Assembly (NCBI RefSeq): GCF_003633685.1
Contig: NZ_RBKT01000001.1
Span: 2,418,001 to 2,482,000, forward strand
Length of the DNA stretch: 64,000 nt
Origin: Micromonospora pisi
GTDB lineage: Bacteria > Actinomycetota > Actinomycetes > Mycobacteriales > Micromonosporaceae
Reading direction: 5' to 3'
Shown piece after piece: positions 1 to 8,696 of this stretch. Positions within the stretch are counted from its first letter, which is position 1. The number at the start of each line of letters is the position of its first letter. Under the pieces are notes generated by a model. The model searched no databases, was not told where the DNA came from, and worked only from the letters and a program-made list of their open reading frames with translations. Both the position numbers and the translations under genes were made by a program.

Positions 1-59
1 CCCACCCGGGGACCGTCGCCGACCTGCTGGAGAAGGCGGCGGACTCAACCCGCCGCTGA
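1..59 (+). CDS. C-terminal end of an unidentified protein (partial)
   Basis: The reading frame beginning at base 3 stays open to a TGA at 57-59 and encodes the 18-residue tail HPGTVADLLEKAADSTRR. Its codons are rich in third-position G/C, as expected for a real gene here. The start lies outside the window and the product cannot be identified. It converges on the VOC gene, with a terminator-like hairpin just after the stop. Confidence 0.5.
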   Translation, partial: HPGTVADLLEKAADSTRR

Positions 60-72
60 ACCACCGACGCAC

Positions 73-113
73 GGGTCCGGCGGCTCTCCGGATGAAACGG
101 GGCCGCCGGATCC
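73..113. terminator. Hairpin between convergent genes
   Basis: GGGTCCGGCGGC at 73-84 pairs with GCCGCCGGATCC at 102-113 with one mismatch, around a 17-base loop. It lies between the stop of the partial plus-strand gene and the stop of the minus-strand VOC gene, so it could serve both. There is no clear U-tract, which is common for terminators in this group. Confidence 0.5.
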
Positions 114-141
114 GTCCGCGATGAAGGTCACGAACCAGCCG

Positions 142-642
142 TCACTGCGGGCCGGCGAAGCCGCCCTTCGGAGCGATCAGCTCCAGGTTGGTCCCGTCCG
201 GGTCGTTGAAGTACGCGACCTCGGTGCCGACCGCGTCCGGCGGCGTCACCTCGTCGGCGGCGAAGGTGTACGGCTCGCCGAGGAACTCGTACCCGGCGTC
301 ACGCATCCGCTGGTAGACCGACCGGAGGTCGTCGACCTGGAAACAGAGGTGCATGGATCCGGGGCGGTTGGCGGCGGGCTGACTCCGCTCACCTACCGGG
401 TCCTCGAACTGGATCAGGTCGATGCCGAGATTGCGCAGGTGGAAGGTGGCGTACCGCAGTTTCGAGCGGGACAGTCCCTGCGAGTGCGCGAACCCTGCCC
501 CGTGCATGTTCTCGTCGTTGACCGCCGGTTGGGTCCCGGTCAGCGCCCGGTAGAACGCGACCGAGCGATCGAGGTCGGAAACGGCGATTCCGACGTGCGC
601 GGCGGTATCAAGGCCGAACTTCGCATCCGCGGTGGTTGACAT
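142..642 (-). CDS. VOC (glyoxalase/bleomycin-resistance fold) family protein
   Basis: This 166-aa protein has the two repeated beta-alpha-beta units of the vicinal oxygen chelate fold: AAHVGIAVSDLDRSVAFYRAL near the N-terminus and HLCFQVDDL...GYEFLGEPYTF later, ending with the typical FNDPDGTNLELI. Family members are metal-dependent lyases, dioxygenases or isomerases, or drug-binding proteins; the substrate cannot be read from sequence. The ATG at 642 is chosen because an AAGGGA ribosome-binding site lies just upstream, while a 17-residue upstream extension has none. The family call is firm and the function is unknown. Confidence 0.85.
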   Translation of the reverse strand: MSTTADAKFGLDTAAHVGIAVSDLDRSVAFYRALTGTQPAVNDENMHGAGFAHSQGLSRSKLRYATFHLRNLGIDLIQFEDPVGERSQPAANRPGSMHLCFQVDDLRSVYQRMRDAGYEFLGEPYTFAADEVTPPDAVGTEVAYFNDPDGTNLELIAPKGGFAGPQ

Positions 643-765
643 CGTGATTTCCCTTCGACAGGCCCCGGCTTCCGTCCACCGGGTCGCGGCCACGCCACCT
701 CGTCCGGTGGCGGGGCCGACCCCATCGCAGTGCCCACTGGCGGCGAAGCTAACCCACCGCGACTG

Positions 766-815
766 TTAGGAGGGGCCCCTTTACATCGGAATCCGATAAC
801 AAGGGGCCCTTCCTT
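766..815. terminator. Palindromic terminator-like repeat, copy A
   Basis: First of four related palindromes in the window. The arms carry AGGGGCCCCTT and AAGGGGCCCTTCCT, with a shared inner part ATCGGA/TCCGAT. It begins exactly at the stop codon of the SIS gene (minus strand) and would form a strong hairpin after it. The other copies are at 18597, 31491 and 43283. Confidence 0.7.
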
Positions 816-1564
816 CAGCTGCCGCGGCGGATGCGGCCGGCGTAGCGGGCTTCGAGGGCGTGGTTGTGGTCGTCACCGGTGGGGATGTTCGCCGACAGGT
901 ACACCGGCGGGGTCTGGCCGGCGTCGACCAGCCGACGAACCACCTCGACCACGATCTGCTGGGCGAGCAGCGCCGCCGTGATCGAGGAGACCGCGCCGAC
1001 GGCTCCCCCTCCGGGTAACGGCAGGGTGGCGTCGCCGTACGGGGCGCCGTTGTCGAGCACCACGTCGGCCAGGTCGGCGAGCTTGCGCCCGGACGGGTGA
1101 CGCGACGGAACCTGACCCGAGTGCTCCCGCGAGGTGATCGCGATCAGCGGGTGACCGTGCTCCTTGACCAGGGTCGCGAACTCGACCATCGCCCCGTTCA
1201 CGCCGGAGTTGGAGGCGAGCACGAAGACGTCCGACGGGTTGACCGGGACGAGTTCGTAGAGGCGGTGCGCCACCGCCGGGTCGCGTTCCAGCATCGGACC
1301 GAGGACGCTCGCCGGGGCGCCACCGTGCAGCACCACGTCCCGCAGGGAGATCCGGTTCGTCGGCACCAGCCCACCGGCCCGCCCGGCGATCTCCATCGCG
1401 AGCGCCTCCGAGTGCCCGGTGCCGAAGGCGTGGATCACCCCGTCGTCGGTGAGCGCGGCGGCGATCAGGTCGGCCGCCCGGCGTACGCCGTCGCTCTGTT
1501 CCGCCGCCACCCGTGCCATCGTCTCCGTCACCACGGCCAGGTAGTTCTCCGCGCTCAGGGTCAT
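815..1564 (-). CDS. SIS-domain sugar isomerase-like protein
   Basis: This 249-aa protein has a SIS (sugar isomerase) phosphosugar-binding fold. Its N-terminal region has the motif HAFGTGHSEALAMEIAGRAGG, and the second half contains FVLASNSGVNGAMVEFA and LIAITSREHSG, the usual sugar-phosphate-binding loops. It resembles the UPF0309-type SIS proteins thought to act on amino-sugar phosphates; the substrate is not determinable. The ATG at 1564 follows a strong GAGGAGG site, so the 13-residue upstream extension is rejected. It is monocistronic and its stop abuts palindrome copy A. Confidence 0.85.
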   Translation of the reverse strand: MTLSAENYLAVVTETMARVAAEQSDGVRRAADLIAAALTDDGVIHAFGTGHSEALAMEIAGRAGGLVPTNRISLRDVVLHGGAPASVLGPMLERDPAVAHRLYELVPVNPSDVFVLASNSGVNGAMVEFATLVKEHGHPLIAITSREHSGQVPSRHPSGRKLADLADVVLDNGAPYGDATLPLPGGGAVGAVSSITAALLAQQIVVEVVRRLVDAGQTPPVYLSANIPTGDDHNHALEARYAGRIRRGS

Positions 1565-1626
1565 GCCCCGCCCTCCTCGTTCGAGTTCGACCCGGCCGGT
1601 CACCTCTGGCGGAGCCTACCCACGGC

Positions 1627-2391
1627 TCACTCGTACGGCTGCTTCGGCGCCTCGACCTGGCGCCACGACTCCACGTCGAGGTACGGGATCTCCGCGTCGT
1701 TCACCGGGTCCCTGCCGAGCTTGTCGGAGTAGCGGCCGACGACCTCGACCCAGGTGTCCGGGGCGAGCCCGGTCGGCGCCTCACCGGCGAGGCCCAGTTT
1801 GATCGGGCGGCCGTCGGCGGCGCAGCAGGAGAGGATCATCCGCGCCAGGATCGGTTCGCCGTTGGCCCCGGTGGCGACAAAACCGGTGAGCTGGACCCGC
1901 CGGTCGCCGAGGGAGGCACCCTTGTCGAAGATGGCCCGGGAGGCGTAGTCGAGTACCGGAAGTTTCACCGGGTCACCGTCGGGCAGTGGCGGGTAGTCCG
2001 AGAGCGGTTGGCTGCCGAGCGCGGTGCCGGCCTGGTCCGCCGCGTACGAGCCGAGGGCCGGCGGTGCGACCAGCAGCAGGCCGAGCACCGGCAGGATGAG
2101 CAGCCAGCCGACCCGGGGCTCGTGGTGGCCCTTGCCGCCGTGGTCGTGCCCGTGGTCGTCACCGTGCGACTCGTGGTGGTCGCCGTCGGGCTCGCCCCGG
2201 TTGGCGCGTGTGGCCGGGCGCAGGTCGTGCAGCAGGGTCATCACCGCGGCGACGATCAGCAGGATCGCGGACGCGATCAGGAACGGCCGCAGCCCCTCCT
2301 TGACGTAACGCAGGTACATCTCGGTGAAGCTGGCCTTGAGCACCGCCCCGCCGAGCAGCAGCAACACGACCGCCTGAGCCTGTCGGTTCAT
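1627..2391 (-). CDS. TIGR03943/YcgQ-like membrane protein with His-rich loop
   Basis: This 254-aa protein has two N-terminal hydrophobic segments (about 7-22 and 37-54), a histidine-rich loop at about 72-90 (10 His among Asp, Gly and Glu) and another segment at 94-115. The extracytoplasmic C-terminal half carries the family's MILSCCAADGRP cysteine pair. It belongs to the family encoded beside UPF0718 permeases (B. subtilis YcgQ/YcgR pair), presumed to form a membrane complex. The His-rich loop suggests metal binding, which is inference. It follows the permease gene by 25 bp, so the two are probably cotranscribed. Confidence 0.8.
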   Translation of the reverse strand: MNRQAQAVVLLLLGGAVLKASFTEMYLRYVKEGLRPFLIASAILLIVAAVMTLLHDLRPATRANRGEPDGDHHESHGDDHGHDHGGKGHHEPRVGWLLILPVLGLLLVAPPALGSYAADQAGTALGSQPLSDYPPLPDGDPVKLPVLDYASRAIFDKGASLGDRRVQLTGFVATGANGEPILARMILSCCAADGRPIKLGLAGEAPTGLAPDTWVEVVGRYSDKLGRDPVNDAEIPYLDVESWRQVEAPKQPYE

Positions 2392-2416
2392 GACCGCACC
2401 ACCGCCTGTCGGTTCA

Positions 2417-3508
2417 TCAGAAAATCACCGCTCCCACTCCGACCGCCACCAGGATGGCGAGCGCGAACGTCGCCGGGGCGAACCGGAACGCGAACCGGCG
2501 CCCGAACACACCGGCCTGCATCGAGATCAGCTTGAGGTCGACCATCGGCCCGACGACCAGGAACGCCAACCGGGCGGTGAGCGAGAACTGGGAGAGCGAC
2601 GCGGCCACGAACGCGTCCGCCTCCGAACAGATCGACAGCAGTACGGCGAGCACCGCCAACGCCAGCACCGACAGGATCGGGTTGTCGGCGAGGGTCTGCA
2701 ACCACCGCTCCGGCACCAGCACGTTGATGCAGGCCGCGGCCATCGCACCGAGGACCAGGAAGCCACCGGCGTGCACCACGTCGTGCCGTACGGCCGACCA
2801 GAACGCCCGGCTCTTCGACAGTCCGTCGAGGTCGGGGCGGTGTGGCAACCGGATCCAGTCGGCCCGGCCGAGCCGCAGCCAGAGCCAACCCATCACCATC
2901 GCCACGATCAGGCTGGCTACGCCCCGGCCGACCACCATCTCCGGGTTGGCCGGAAAGGCGACCGCGGTGGCGGTGAGCACGATGGGGTTGATCGCCGGGG
3001 CGGCGAGCAGGAACGCCAGCGCGGCAGCGGGGGTGACACCCCGGCGGATCAGCGATCCGGCGATCGGCACCGCCCCGCACTCGCAGCCGGGCAGGATGAC
3101 GCCGGCGCAGCTCGCCACCGGCACGGCCAGCGCCGGATGTTTCGGCAACGCCTTCGCCCAGAAGGAGCGGGGTACGAAGACCGCGATCACCGCACTGAGG
3201 ACGACCCCGAAGACGAGGAACGGGACCGCCTGCACCATCACCGAGATGAAGACCGTGGTCCAGGTCTGCAACCGAGGGCTGGAGATCGCCTCGGCGACCG
3301 GTCCCCGGAAGACGACCAGCAGGACGAGGAGCGCGGCGAGCACCTCGACCGAGCCGATCCGGTCGCCGAACAGACGACGTCGCCCCGGGTCGTCGCCGTC
3401 CGGATCGGCGGGGTGGCTGTCAGTGGTGCCGGCGGCGGGCTGGATCGTCCAGTCGATCCCGTCGCCCGGCCCGGCACGACGCTCGGTCGCTCGGTCGGAG
3501 GCGGTCAC
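2417..3508 (-). CDS. UPF0718 (DUF318) permease
   Basis: This 363-aa polytopic membrane protein has about eight hydrophobic segments. The family-defining motifs are present: PGCECGAVPIAGSLIRRG with its Cys pair, followed by PAINPIVLTATAVAFP, and a repeat of this pattern near the C-terminus (CSEADAFVAASL, GPMVDLKL). Relatives include YcgR and ArsP-type permeases, some of which export organoarsenicals; the substrate here is unknown. The cytoplasmic N-terminus is charged. It is the first gene of a two-gene operon with the TIGR03943-type protein and is divergent from the TPP riboswitch and ykoE unit. Confidence 0.85.
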   Translation of the reverse strand: MTASDRATERRAGPGDGIDWTIQPAAGTTDSHPADPDGDDPGRRRLFGDRIGSVEVLAALLVLLVVFRGPVAEAISSPRLQTWTTVFISVMVQAVPFLVFGVVLSAVIAVFVPRSFWAKALPKHPALAVPVASCAGVILPGCECGAVPIAGSLIRRGVTPAAALAFLLAAPAINPIVLTATAVAFPANPEMVVGRGVASLIVAMVMGWLWLRLGRADWIRLPHRPDLDGLSKSRAFWSAVRHDVVHAGGFLVLGAMAAACINVLVPERWLQTLADNPILSVLALAVLAVLLSICSEADAFVAASLSQFSLTARLAFLVVGPMVDLKLISMQAGVFGRRFAFRFAPATFALAILVAVGVGAVIF

Positions 3509-3652
3509 GGCGTTCTCTGCTCTCCTCGCTCGGCCTGGTTGCGGGGCAGCTCACCTTAACCCGACCCCCGGTGTCCACCACCACACTCAATCGACAGGGC
3601 GCTGTGCCGCGCCACCGGTCGGTGCTAGCGTCGCCGAAACAACTTCACATCC

Positions 3653-3737
<85 letters not shown>

Positions 3738-3830
3738 CGGTCATGCTCCGGCCGCGCCGGAGTCCGGCGGCACGCCGGGCCGAGGCGTGCGACTTCTCCT
3801 GGTTCGTTTCGAGGACTGGGAGGCACCACC

Positions 3831-4421
3831 ATGAAGGGCTCCACCAACAACCGCTGGCGTACGGTCGACGTGGTCATCGCGTCGGTCATCGCGGTCGCGT
3901 TCGGCGTCGTCTTCTGGGCCTGGAACTACGTCTGGAGCGCGACCGAGGCGGCGTTCGCCTTCTTCCCACCCGGGCAGGCGATCCTCTACGGCATCTGGCT
4001 GATGCCGGCGGTCCTCGGCGGCCTGATCATCCGTAAGCCTGGGGCGGCGCTCTACACCGAAGCGGTGGCCGCGATCGTCTCCGCGCTGCTCGGCACCCAG
4101 TGGAGCGGAACGGTCATCCCGCAGGGACTGGTCCAGGGGCTCGGCGCGGAACTCGCCTTCGCGGTGCTGCTCTACCGCTCGTACCGGTTGCCCGTCGCCC
4201 TGTTCGCGGGTGCGTTGACCGGGCTCAGCGCCGCGTTGTTCGACTTCTTCGTGTGGAACGGCGCCTACGAACTCTGGTCCTACCGGATCCCGTACGGGCT
4301 GGTCACGATCGTCAGCGCCACTCTCGTCGCCGGCCTCGGTGGCTGGGCCCTGACCCGGGCGCTGGCCCAGACCGGGGTGCTGGACCGCTTCCCCGCCGGC
4401 CGCGAACGCGCCGCCATCTAA
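3831..4421 (+). CDS. ykoE: ECF transporter S component YkoE (thiamine/HMP)
   Basis: This 196-aa integral membrane protein has about six hydrophobic helices and matches YkoE-type substrate-binding subunits: VIASVIAVAFGVVFWAWNYV at the start, then GGLIIRKPGAALYTE and FDFFVWNGAYELWSY. YkoE binds thiamine or its hydroxymethylpyrimidine part and works with the ATPase YkoD and membrane coupler YkoC. The ATG at 3831 follows a GGGAGG site by 7 bases. A TPP riboswitch upstream and ykoD and ykoC downstream support the assignment strongly. Confidence 0.93.
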   Translation: MKGSTNNRWRTVDVVIASVIAVAFGVVFWAWNYVWSATEAAFAFFPPGQAILYGIWLMPAVLGGLIIRKPGAALYTEAVAAIVSALLGTQWSGTVIPQGLVQGLGAELAFAVLLYRSYRLPVALFAGALTGLSAALFDFFVWNGAYELWSYRIPYGLVTIVSATLVAGLGGWALTRALAQTGVLDRFPAGRERAAI

Positions 4422-4452
4422 CCCCCACCCCCACCCCCACCCGGGACGCGCC

Positions 4453-4513
4453 GTTGATCATGAAGTTGGCGCAATCCTGACCTTCATATTCCGGCGTCAA
4501 CTTCATGATCAAC
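4453..4513. repeat. 20-bp inverted repeat between ykoE and ykoD
   Basis: GTTGATCATGAAGTTGGCGC at 4453-4472 is repeated in inverted orientation at 4494-4513 with one mismatch. The arms are separated by 21 AT-richer bases. In RNA this would form a long hairpin between the S component and ATPase genes and could tune their relative expression. It resembles a REP-like dispersed intergenic repeat rather than a protein site. The preceding bases hold a C-rich CCCCCA tandem run (about 4423-4440). Confidence 0.7.
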
Positions 4514-4549
4514 GCAAAAGGTCGCGCGGGACGCGGACAGGGAGAGCGG

Positions 4550-6028
4550 GTGAAGGGAATGAGGGGGATGGGCAGGGTGGAGTTGCGCGGGTTCGGCTGG
4601 CGGCACGCCGGGCGGAAACGCTGGGCCGTACGCGGGCTGGACCTGCGGATCGAGGCCGGGGAACGGGTGCTGCTGCTCGGCCCCTCCGGGGCGGGCAAGA
4701 GCACTCTGCTCGCCGCACTCGCCGGGTTGCTCGCCGAGGACTCCGGTGAACAGCAGGGACTGATCGAGGTCGACGGGGCCGATCCGCGTACCGCCCGGGA
4801 CCGGGTCGGCATCCTCTTCCAGGACCCGGAGAGCCAGCTCGTCATGGCACGGGCCGGCGACGACGTCGCGTTCGGGCTGGAGAACCGGGGGGTGCCGGCC
4901 GGCGAGATCTGGCCCCGGGTGGAGCAGGCCCTGCACCGGGTCGGTTTCCCCTACGGCCGGGACCGCTCCACCGCCGCCCTCTCCGGTGGCGAGCAGCAGC
5001 GCCTGGCGCTGGCCGGCGTACTCGCGCTCCGCCCCGGTCTGCTCCTGCTCGACGAACCGACCGCCAACCTCGACCCGGCCGGGGCGGCGCTGATCCGGGA
5101 CGCCATCGGCGCGGCGGTCGACCCGGACACCACCCTGATCCTGGTCGAACACCGGGTCGCCGAGGCGTTACCGCTGGTCGACCGGGTGGTGGTGCTGGAA
5201 CCGGGCGGCGGTGTCCGGGCCGACGGCAGTCCCGCCGAGGTCTTCGCCGCCCACGGCGACTCGCTCGCCGAGGCCGGAGTCTGGGTGCCGGGCCGGTCGG
5301 TGTCCGCCCGGGGATCGACCACCGCCGCCGGCGACGTGCTGCTCACCGCCGACCGGCTCGGCCTGCCACCCCGGCTGGCCCCGACCGATCTGACCGTACG
5401 GGCGGGTGAGGCGGTCGCCGTACTCGGGCCGAACGGGGCCGGCAAGACCACCATGGCGCTGCACCTCGGCGGGCTGCTCAAGCCGGGCACCGGCCGGCTG
5501 ACCGCGAGCGCCGCCCTGGCCGGCCCGGACGCCGGCACCCCCGCGCACCGCTGGCGGGCCAGCGCGCTCACCCGCCGGATCGGCTCGGTCTTCCAGGACC
5601 CGGAACACCAGTTCCTCAGCCGTACGGTCTACGACGAACTGGCGCTCGGCCCGCGCCGGACCGGCCAGCCGGAGACCGCCGTACGGGCCACAGTGGAGGA
5701 GTTGCTGACCCGGCTCCGGTTGGACCTGCTCGCCGGCGCGAACCCGTACACCCTCTCCGGTGGTGAGGCCCGGCGGTTGAGCGTGGCGACCGCCCTGGCC
5801 ACCGCGCCCCGGCTGCTCGTACTCGACGAACCGACCTTCGGCCAGGACCGGCGCACCTGGGTCGAACTGGTCGACCTCCTCGCCGACCTGCGCGACGAGG
5901 GGCACGGCGTCGTCACCGTCACTCACGACACCGACTTCGTCGACGCGCTCGCCGACCGGACCGTGACCCTCACCGCCGCCCGGGAGAGCAGCCTGGTCGC
6001 CGCCGGACCCGGGGAGCGCCCACGGTGA
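4550..6028 (+). CDS. ykoD: ECF transporter duplicated ATPase YkoD
   Basis: Two fused ABC ATPase domains make up this roughly 492-aa protein. Each has a Walker A (GPSGAGKST, later GPNGAGKTT), a signature (LSGGEQQR, later LSGGEARR) and a Walker B (LLLLDEPTANLD, later LLVLDEPTFGQD), plus Q-loops (FQDPESQ and FQDPEHQ) typical of energy-coupling-factor ATPases. It powers thiamine/HMP uptake with YkoE and YkoC. The GTG at 4550 is favoured because GGGAG lies 5 bases upstream; ATGs at 4559 and 4568 are possible. An ATG at 4505 is unlikely because it lies inside the inverted repeat. Its stop overlaps the ykoC start (GTGA). Confidence 0.93.
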   Translation: MKGMRGMGRVELRGFGWRHAGRKRWAVRGLDLRIEAGERVLLLGPSGAGKSTLLAALAGLLAEDSGEQQGLIEVDGADPRTARDRVGILFQDPESQLVMARAGDDVAFGLENRGVPAGEIWPRVEQALHRVGFPYGRDRSTAALSGGEQQRLALAGVLALRPGLLLLDEPTANLDPAGAALIRDAIGAAVDPDTTLILVEHRVAEALPLVDRVVVLEPGGGVRADGSPAEVFAAHGDSLAEAGVWVPGRSVSARGSTTAAGDVLLTADRLGLPPRLAPTDLTVRAGEAVAVLGPNGAGKTTMALHLGGLLKPGTGRLTASAALAGPDAGTPAHRWRASALTRRIGSVFQDPEHQFLSRTVYDELALGPRRTGQPETAVRATVEELLTRLRLDLLAGANPYTLSGGEARRLSVATALATAPRLLVLDEPTFGQDRRTWVELVDLLADLRDEGHGVVTVTHDTDFVDALADRTVTLTAARESSLVAAGPGERPR

Positions 6029-6825
6029 TCATCACCGGACCCGTCGGTACGCCGACCGCGCCGCTGGCCCGCCGCAACCCGGTGGCCAAACTCGCCGCCG
6101 CGCTGATCTTCTCGTTCGCCCTGGTCACCACGATCGACCCGGTCGCACCGGCGGTCGCGATCGCGATCGAACTCGCCGTCCTGCCGCTGTTCGGGATCGG
6201 CTACACCACCCTGGCCCGGCGGATCTGGCCGTTGCTGCTCAGCGCCCTCGGGGTGCTGGTCACCATGGTCCTCTTCGCCGCCGACCGGGGCGGTACGGTG
6301 CTGCTCGACGCCGGTCCGCTCACCGTCACCACCGGGGTGCTCCACACCGCGCTGGGGTTGTCCCTGCGCCTGCTCGCGGTGGCCCTGCCCGGTCTGCTGG
6401 TCTTCGCCACCACCGACCCGACCGACCTCGCCGACGCGCTGATCCAGAACGCCAGGGCGTCGCCCCGGTTCGCGCTCGGCGCACTCGCCGCGTTCCGGAT
6501 GCTGCCGCTGCTCGCCGCCGAGTGGCAACTGCTCGGCATGGCCCGGCGGGCCCGGGGCGTCGACGCCGGGCGGAACCCGGTGGCCCGGCTGCGGCTCTTC
6601 GCCGCCACCGCGTTCGCCCTGCTCGTCGGGGCGATCCGGCGCGGCACCCGGCTCGCCACCGCGATGGACGCCCGGGGTTTCGACACCGGTACGCCGCGTA
6701 CCGTCGCCCGTCGTCAGCGGTTCACCGCCGCCGACGCCGCGCTCGTCGCGGGCGCCGCCGTACTCGCCGGGGTGGCGTTGGGGATGAGTGTCCTGCTCGG
6801 TACGTTCCAACCTCTGCTCGGCTGA
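6025..6825 (+). CDS. ykoC: ECF transporter T component YkoC
   Basis: This 266-aa polytopic protein is the transmembrane coupling subunit of the ECF transporter. It has hydrophobic helices from about residue 18 and the cytoplasmic coupling motif AMDARGFDTG (CbiQ/EcfT 'A-R-G' signature) near 215, with the related MARRARGVDAG near 172. These helices contact the two ATPase halves of YkoD. It starts with GTG overlapping the ykoD stop by 4 bases, which implies translational coupling. It is the last gene of the riboswitch-controlled operon, and the next gene is convergent. Confidence 0.93.
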   Translation: MIITGPVGTPTAPLARRNPVAKLAAALIFSFALVTTIDPVAPAVAIAIELAVLPLFGIGYTTLARRIWPLLLSALGVLVTMVLFAADRGGTVLLDAGPLTVTTGVLHTALGLSLRLLAVALPGLLVFATTDPTDLADALIQNARASPRFALGALAAFRMLPLLAAEWQLLGMARRARGVDAGRNPVARLRLFAATAFALLVGAIRRGTRLATAMDARGFDTGTPRTVARRQRFTAADAALVAGAAVLAGVALGMSVLLGTFQPLLG

Positions 6826-6850
6826 GCCCAGCCACCGGAAGGGGTCCTGA

Positions 6851-7396
6851 TCACCGCTGTTCGGCGGTGACCTTGGTGGCGGTGACCGTACCGGCGGAGT
6901 TGGGTCCGACGACGGTGACCGTGTCGCCCGGCTTGAGGTCGGCGAGCGATCCGGCTCTGGCCACCGCCACGGCGGTGTCGGCGCTGGTCCGGACCGTGAT
7001 CAGGGAGCCGTCGGCGGTCTGGAGGTAGACCGTGCCGCCGTCCACCAGCTTCACCGTTCCGGTGGTGTCCGGCGCCGCCCCGGCCTCCGCACCGGGGGCG
7101 GCAGCACTACCGGTGGCAGTGCCGGTGCCACCGGGGCGGTTGGCGGACCCGCCGCCGGGAAAACCGGCGAAGCCGCCCGCGCCGCGCTGCCCACCCCGAC
7201 CGGTCGCGGCCGCCGGACCGCCGCCGGGCGGATCACCGTACGACTTCTGCACCTGCACCCCGCCGACGAAGCCGCCGATCAGCAGCACCACCGCGCCGAG
7301 GTAGAGCGTCGCCCGGTTCCACCAGCGCCGTCCCGCCACCGCCGCCAGTTCACCGGCCAGGTCACTGTCGTCCACGGTCCCGGCTGCTCTTGTCAT
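6851..7396 (-). CDS. Membrane-anchored DUF5666-like protein of the efflux operon
   Basis: This 181-aa protein has a short acidic cytoplasmic start, one membrane helix (about 30-48), a Gly/Pro-rich flexible stretch (about 55-110) and a small beta-rich C-terminal domain (GTVKLVDGGTVYLQTADG, later LKPGDTVTVVG) resembling DUF5666 domains. It is the last gene of the adaptor/two-component/MacB operon, 16 bp after the permease, so an accessory role outside the membrane is likely. The biochemical role is unknown. Confidence 0.75.
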   Translation of the reverse strand: MTRAAGTVDDSDLAGELAAVAGRRWWNRATLYLGAVVLLIGGFVGGVQVQKSYGDPPGGGPAAATGRGGQRGAGGFAGFPGGGSANRPGGTGTATGSAAAPGAEAGAAPDTTGTVKLVDGGTVYLQTADGSLITVRTSADTAVAVARAGSLADLKPGDTVTVVGPNSAGTVTATKVTAEQR

Positions 7397-7412
7397 GGCT
7401 GCATCCCCGAGG

Positions 7413-8696
7413 TCATTCGTAACGGAGGGCGTCGATCGGCCGGAGACCGGCGGCGCGGCTCGCCGGTACGCTGCCGAAGAAGAGTCCGATCGCGACGGAG
7501 ACGCCGAGTGCCAGCGCGATCGAACTGGGCACCACGACCGGCTTGACGCCGACGATGGTGGAGTGGCTGCCGATCAGGGCCGCCGCCACCCCCAGTCCTC
7601 CGCCCACCACGCTGAGCATGGTCGCCTCGGCGAGGAACTGGGTGAGGATCACCCGGCGCGGCGCCCCGAGCGCCTTGCGGATGCCGATCTCGCGGGTCCG
7701 CTCGGTCACCGTGACCAGCATGATGTTGGTGATACCGATCCCGCCGACCAGCAGGCTGATGCCGGCCACCGCGCCGAGCAGGACGGTGAAGGTGTCCGCC
7801 GTCTCGGTCTGCGTCTGGAGCAGTTGGGCGGCGTTCTGGATCCGGTACGGCGCGCTCTGTCCCGCCGCACCGCCGACCGCGCCCCGACCGGCCCCGCCCC
7901 GGTTCGCCGCCCCGGCACCGCGTGCGCCACCGGCCACCGCGCCACCGGTCGGAGTGACCCGGAGCCGCTGGTCGAGGATGGTGGCCACCTGGGACTCGGC
8001 CTCGTCCACCCGATCCGCCCCGTCGGCCTCGACGATCACCGAGTTGACCGGCCCGTACCCGGTCAAAGTCTGCTGGACCGAGGTCAACGGCGCCACCGCC
8101 ACGTCGTTGGCGTCCTGGAAGCCGGTCGCGGAACTCTTCTCCGCGAGCACACCCAGCACGGTGTAGAGGGCCCCGCCGACGGTCACCTGCGCGCCGAGCG
8201 GATCCGTACCGGGGAAGAGTTCGGTTGCCACGGTCTGGCCGATCAGCACCACCCGTCGGCCCTGCGCCAGGTCCTCGTCGCTGAACGCGGAACCGGTCGC
8301 CAGTCGGGTGTTCGACGCGCCCAGGTAGCTCGGGTAGGTGCCGACGAACTGCGGCACCTGGTGGTCGGCACCCTGGTAGGTGATGGTCGCGGCGGCGCTC
8401 ACCACCGGCGAGACCGAGCGGACGTCCGGTGCCAGCACCGGGTCCTTCAACGCCAACGCGATCGGCACGGTGATCGCGTCGCCGCTGCCGCCGCGGGTGG
8501 TGCTCTGCACGGTGAGCGTGTTGCTGCCCAGCGCGGCGATCCGGTCGGTGATCTGCTTCGCCGACCCGTTGCCGACCGCGACCAGCAGGATCACCGCGCC
8601 GACCCCGATCAGGACGCCGAGCATGGTCAGCGCGGAGCGGAGCTTGTTGACGGTGATCCCGCGTACGGCGAAACGCAGGATCTCGAAGAAGCTCAC
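7413..8696 (-). CDS. MacB/FtsX-type ABC transporter permease
   Basis: This roughly 427-aa permease has an N-terminal helix after FFEILRFAVRGITVNKLRS, a large extracytoplasmic MacB-like periplasmic core domain, and three C-terminal helices (AGISLLVGGIGITNIMLVTV, TMLSVVGGGLGVAAALIG and IALALGVSVAIGLFFG). It ends with the typical PASRAAGLRPIDALRYE. Such permeases use mechanotransmission to move peptides, lipids or drugs rather than forming a classic channel. The core carries a Gly/Ala-rich insertion around 235-265. The GTG at 8696 overlaps the ATPase stop (GTGA); an in-frame ATG at 8726 is an alternative. Confidence 0.92.
   Translation of the reverse strand: MSFFEILRFAVRGITVNKLRSALTMLGVLIGVGAVILLVAVGNGSAKQITDRIAALGSNTLTVQSTTRGGSGDAITVPIALALKDPVLAPDVRSVSPVVSAAATITYQGADHQVPQFVGTYPSYLGASNTRLATGSAFSDEDLAQGRRVVLIGQTVATELFPGTDPLGAQVTVGGALYTVLGVLAEKSSATGFQDANDVAVAPLTSVQQTLTGYGPVNSVIVEADGADRVDEAESQVATILDQRLRVTPTGGAVAGGARGAGAANRGGAGRGAVGGAAGQSAPYRIQNAAQLLQTQTETADTFTVLLGAVAGISLLVGGIGITNIMLVTVTERTREIGIRKALGAPRRVILTQFLAEATMLSVVGGGLGVAAALIGSHSTIVGVKPVVVPSSIALALGVSVAIGLFFGSVPASRAAGLRPIDALRYE

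Noticed and set aside
4550-6825. Cobalt or nickel ECF transporter
   Set aside because: ATPase and T component could suit cobalt, but the TPP riboswitch and the YkoE-type S subunit point to thiamine/HMP.
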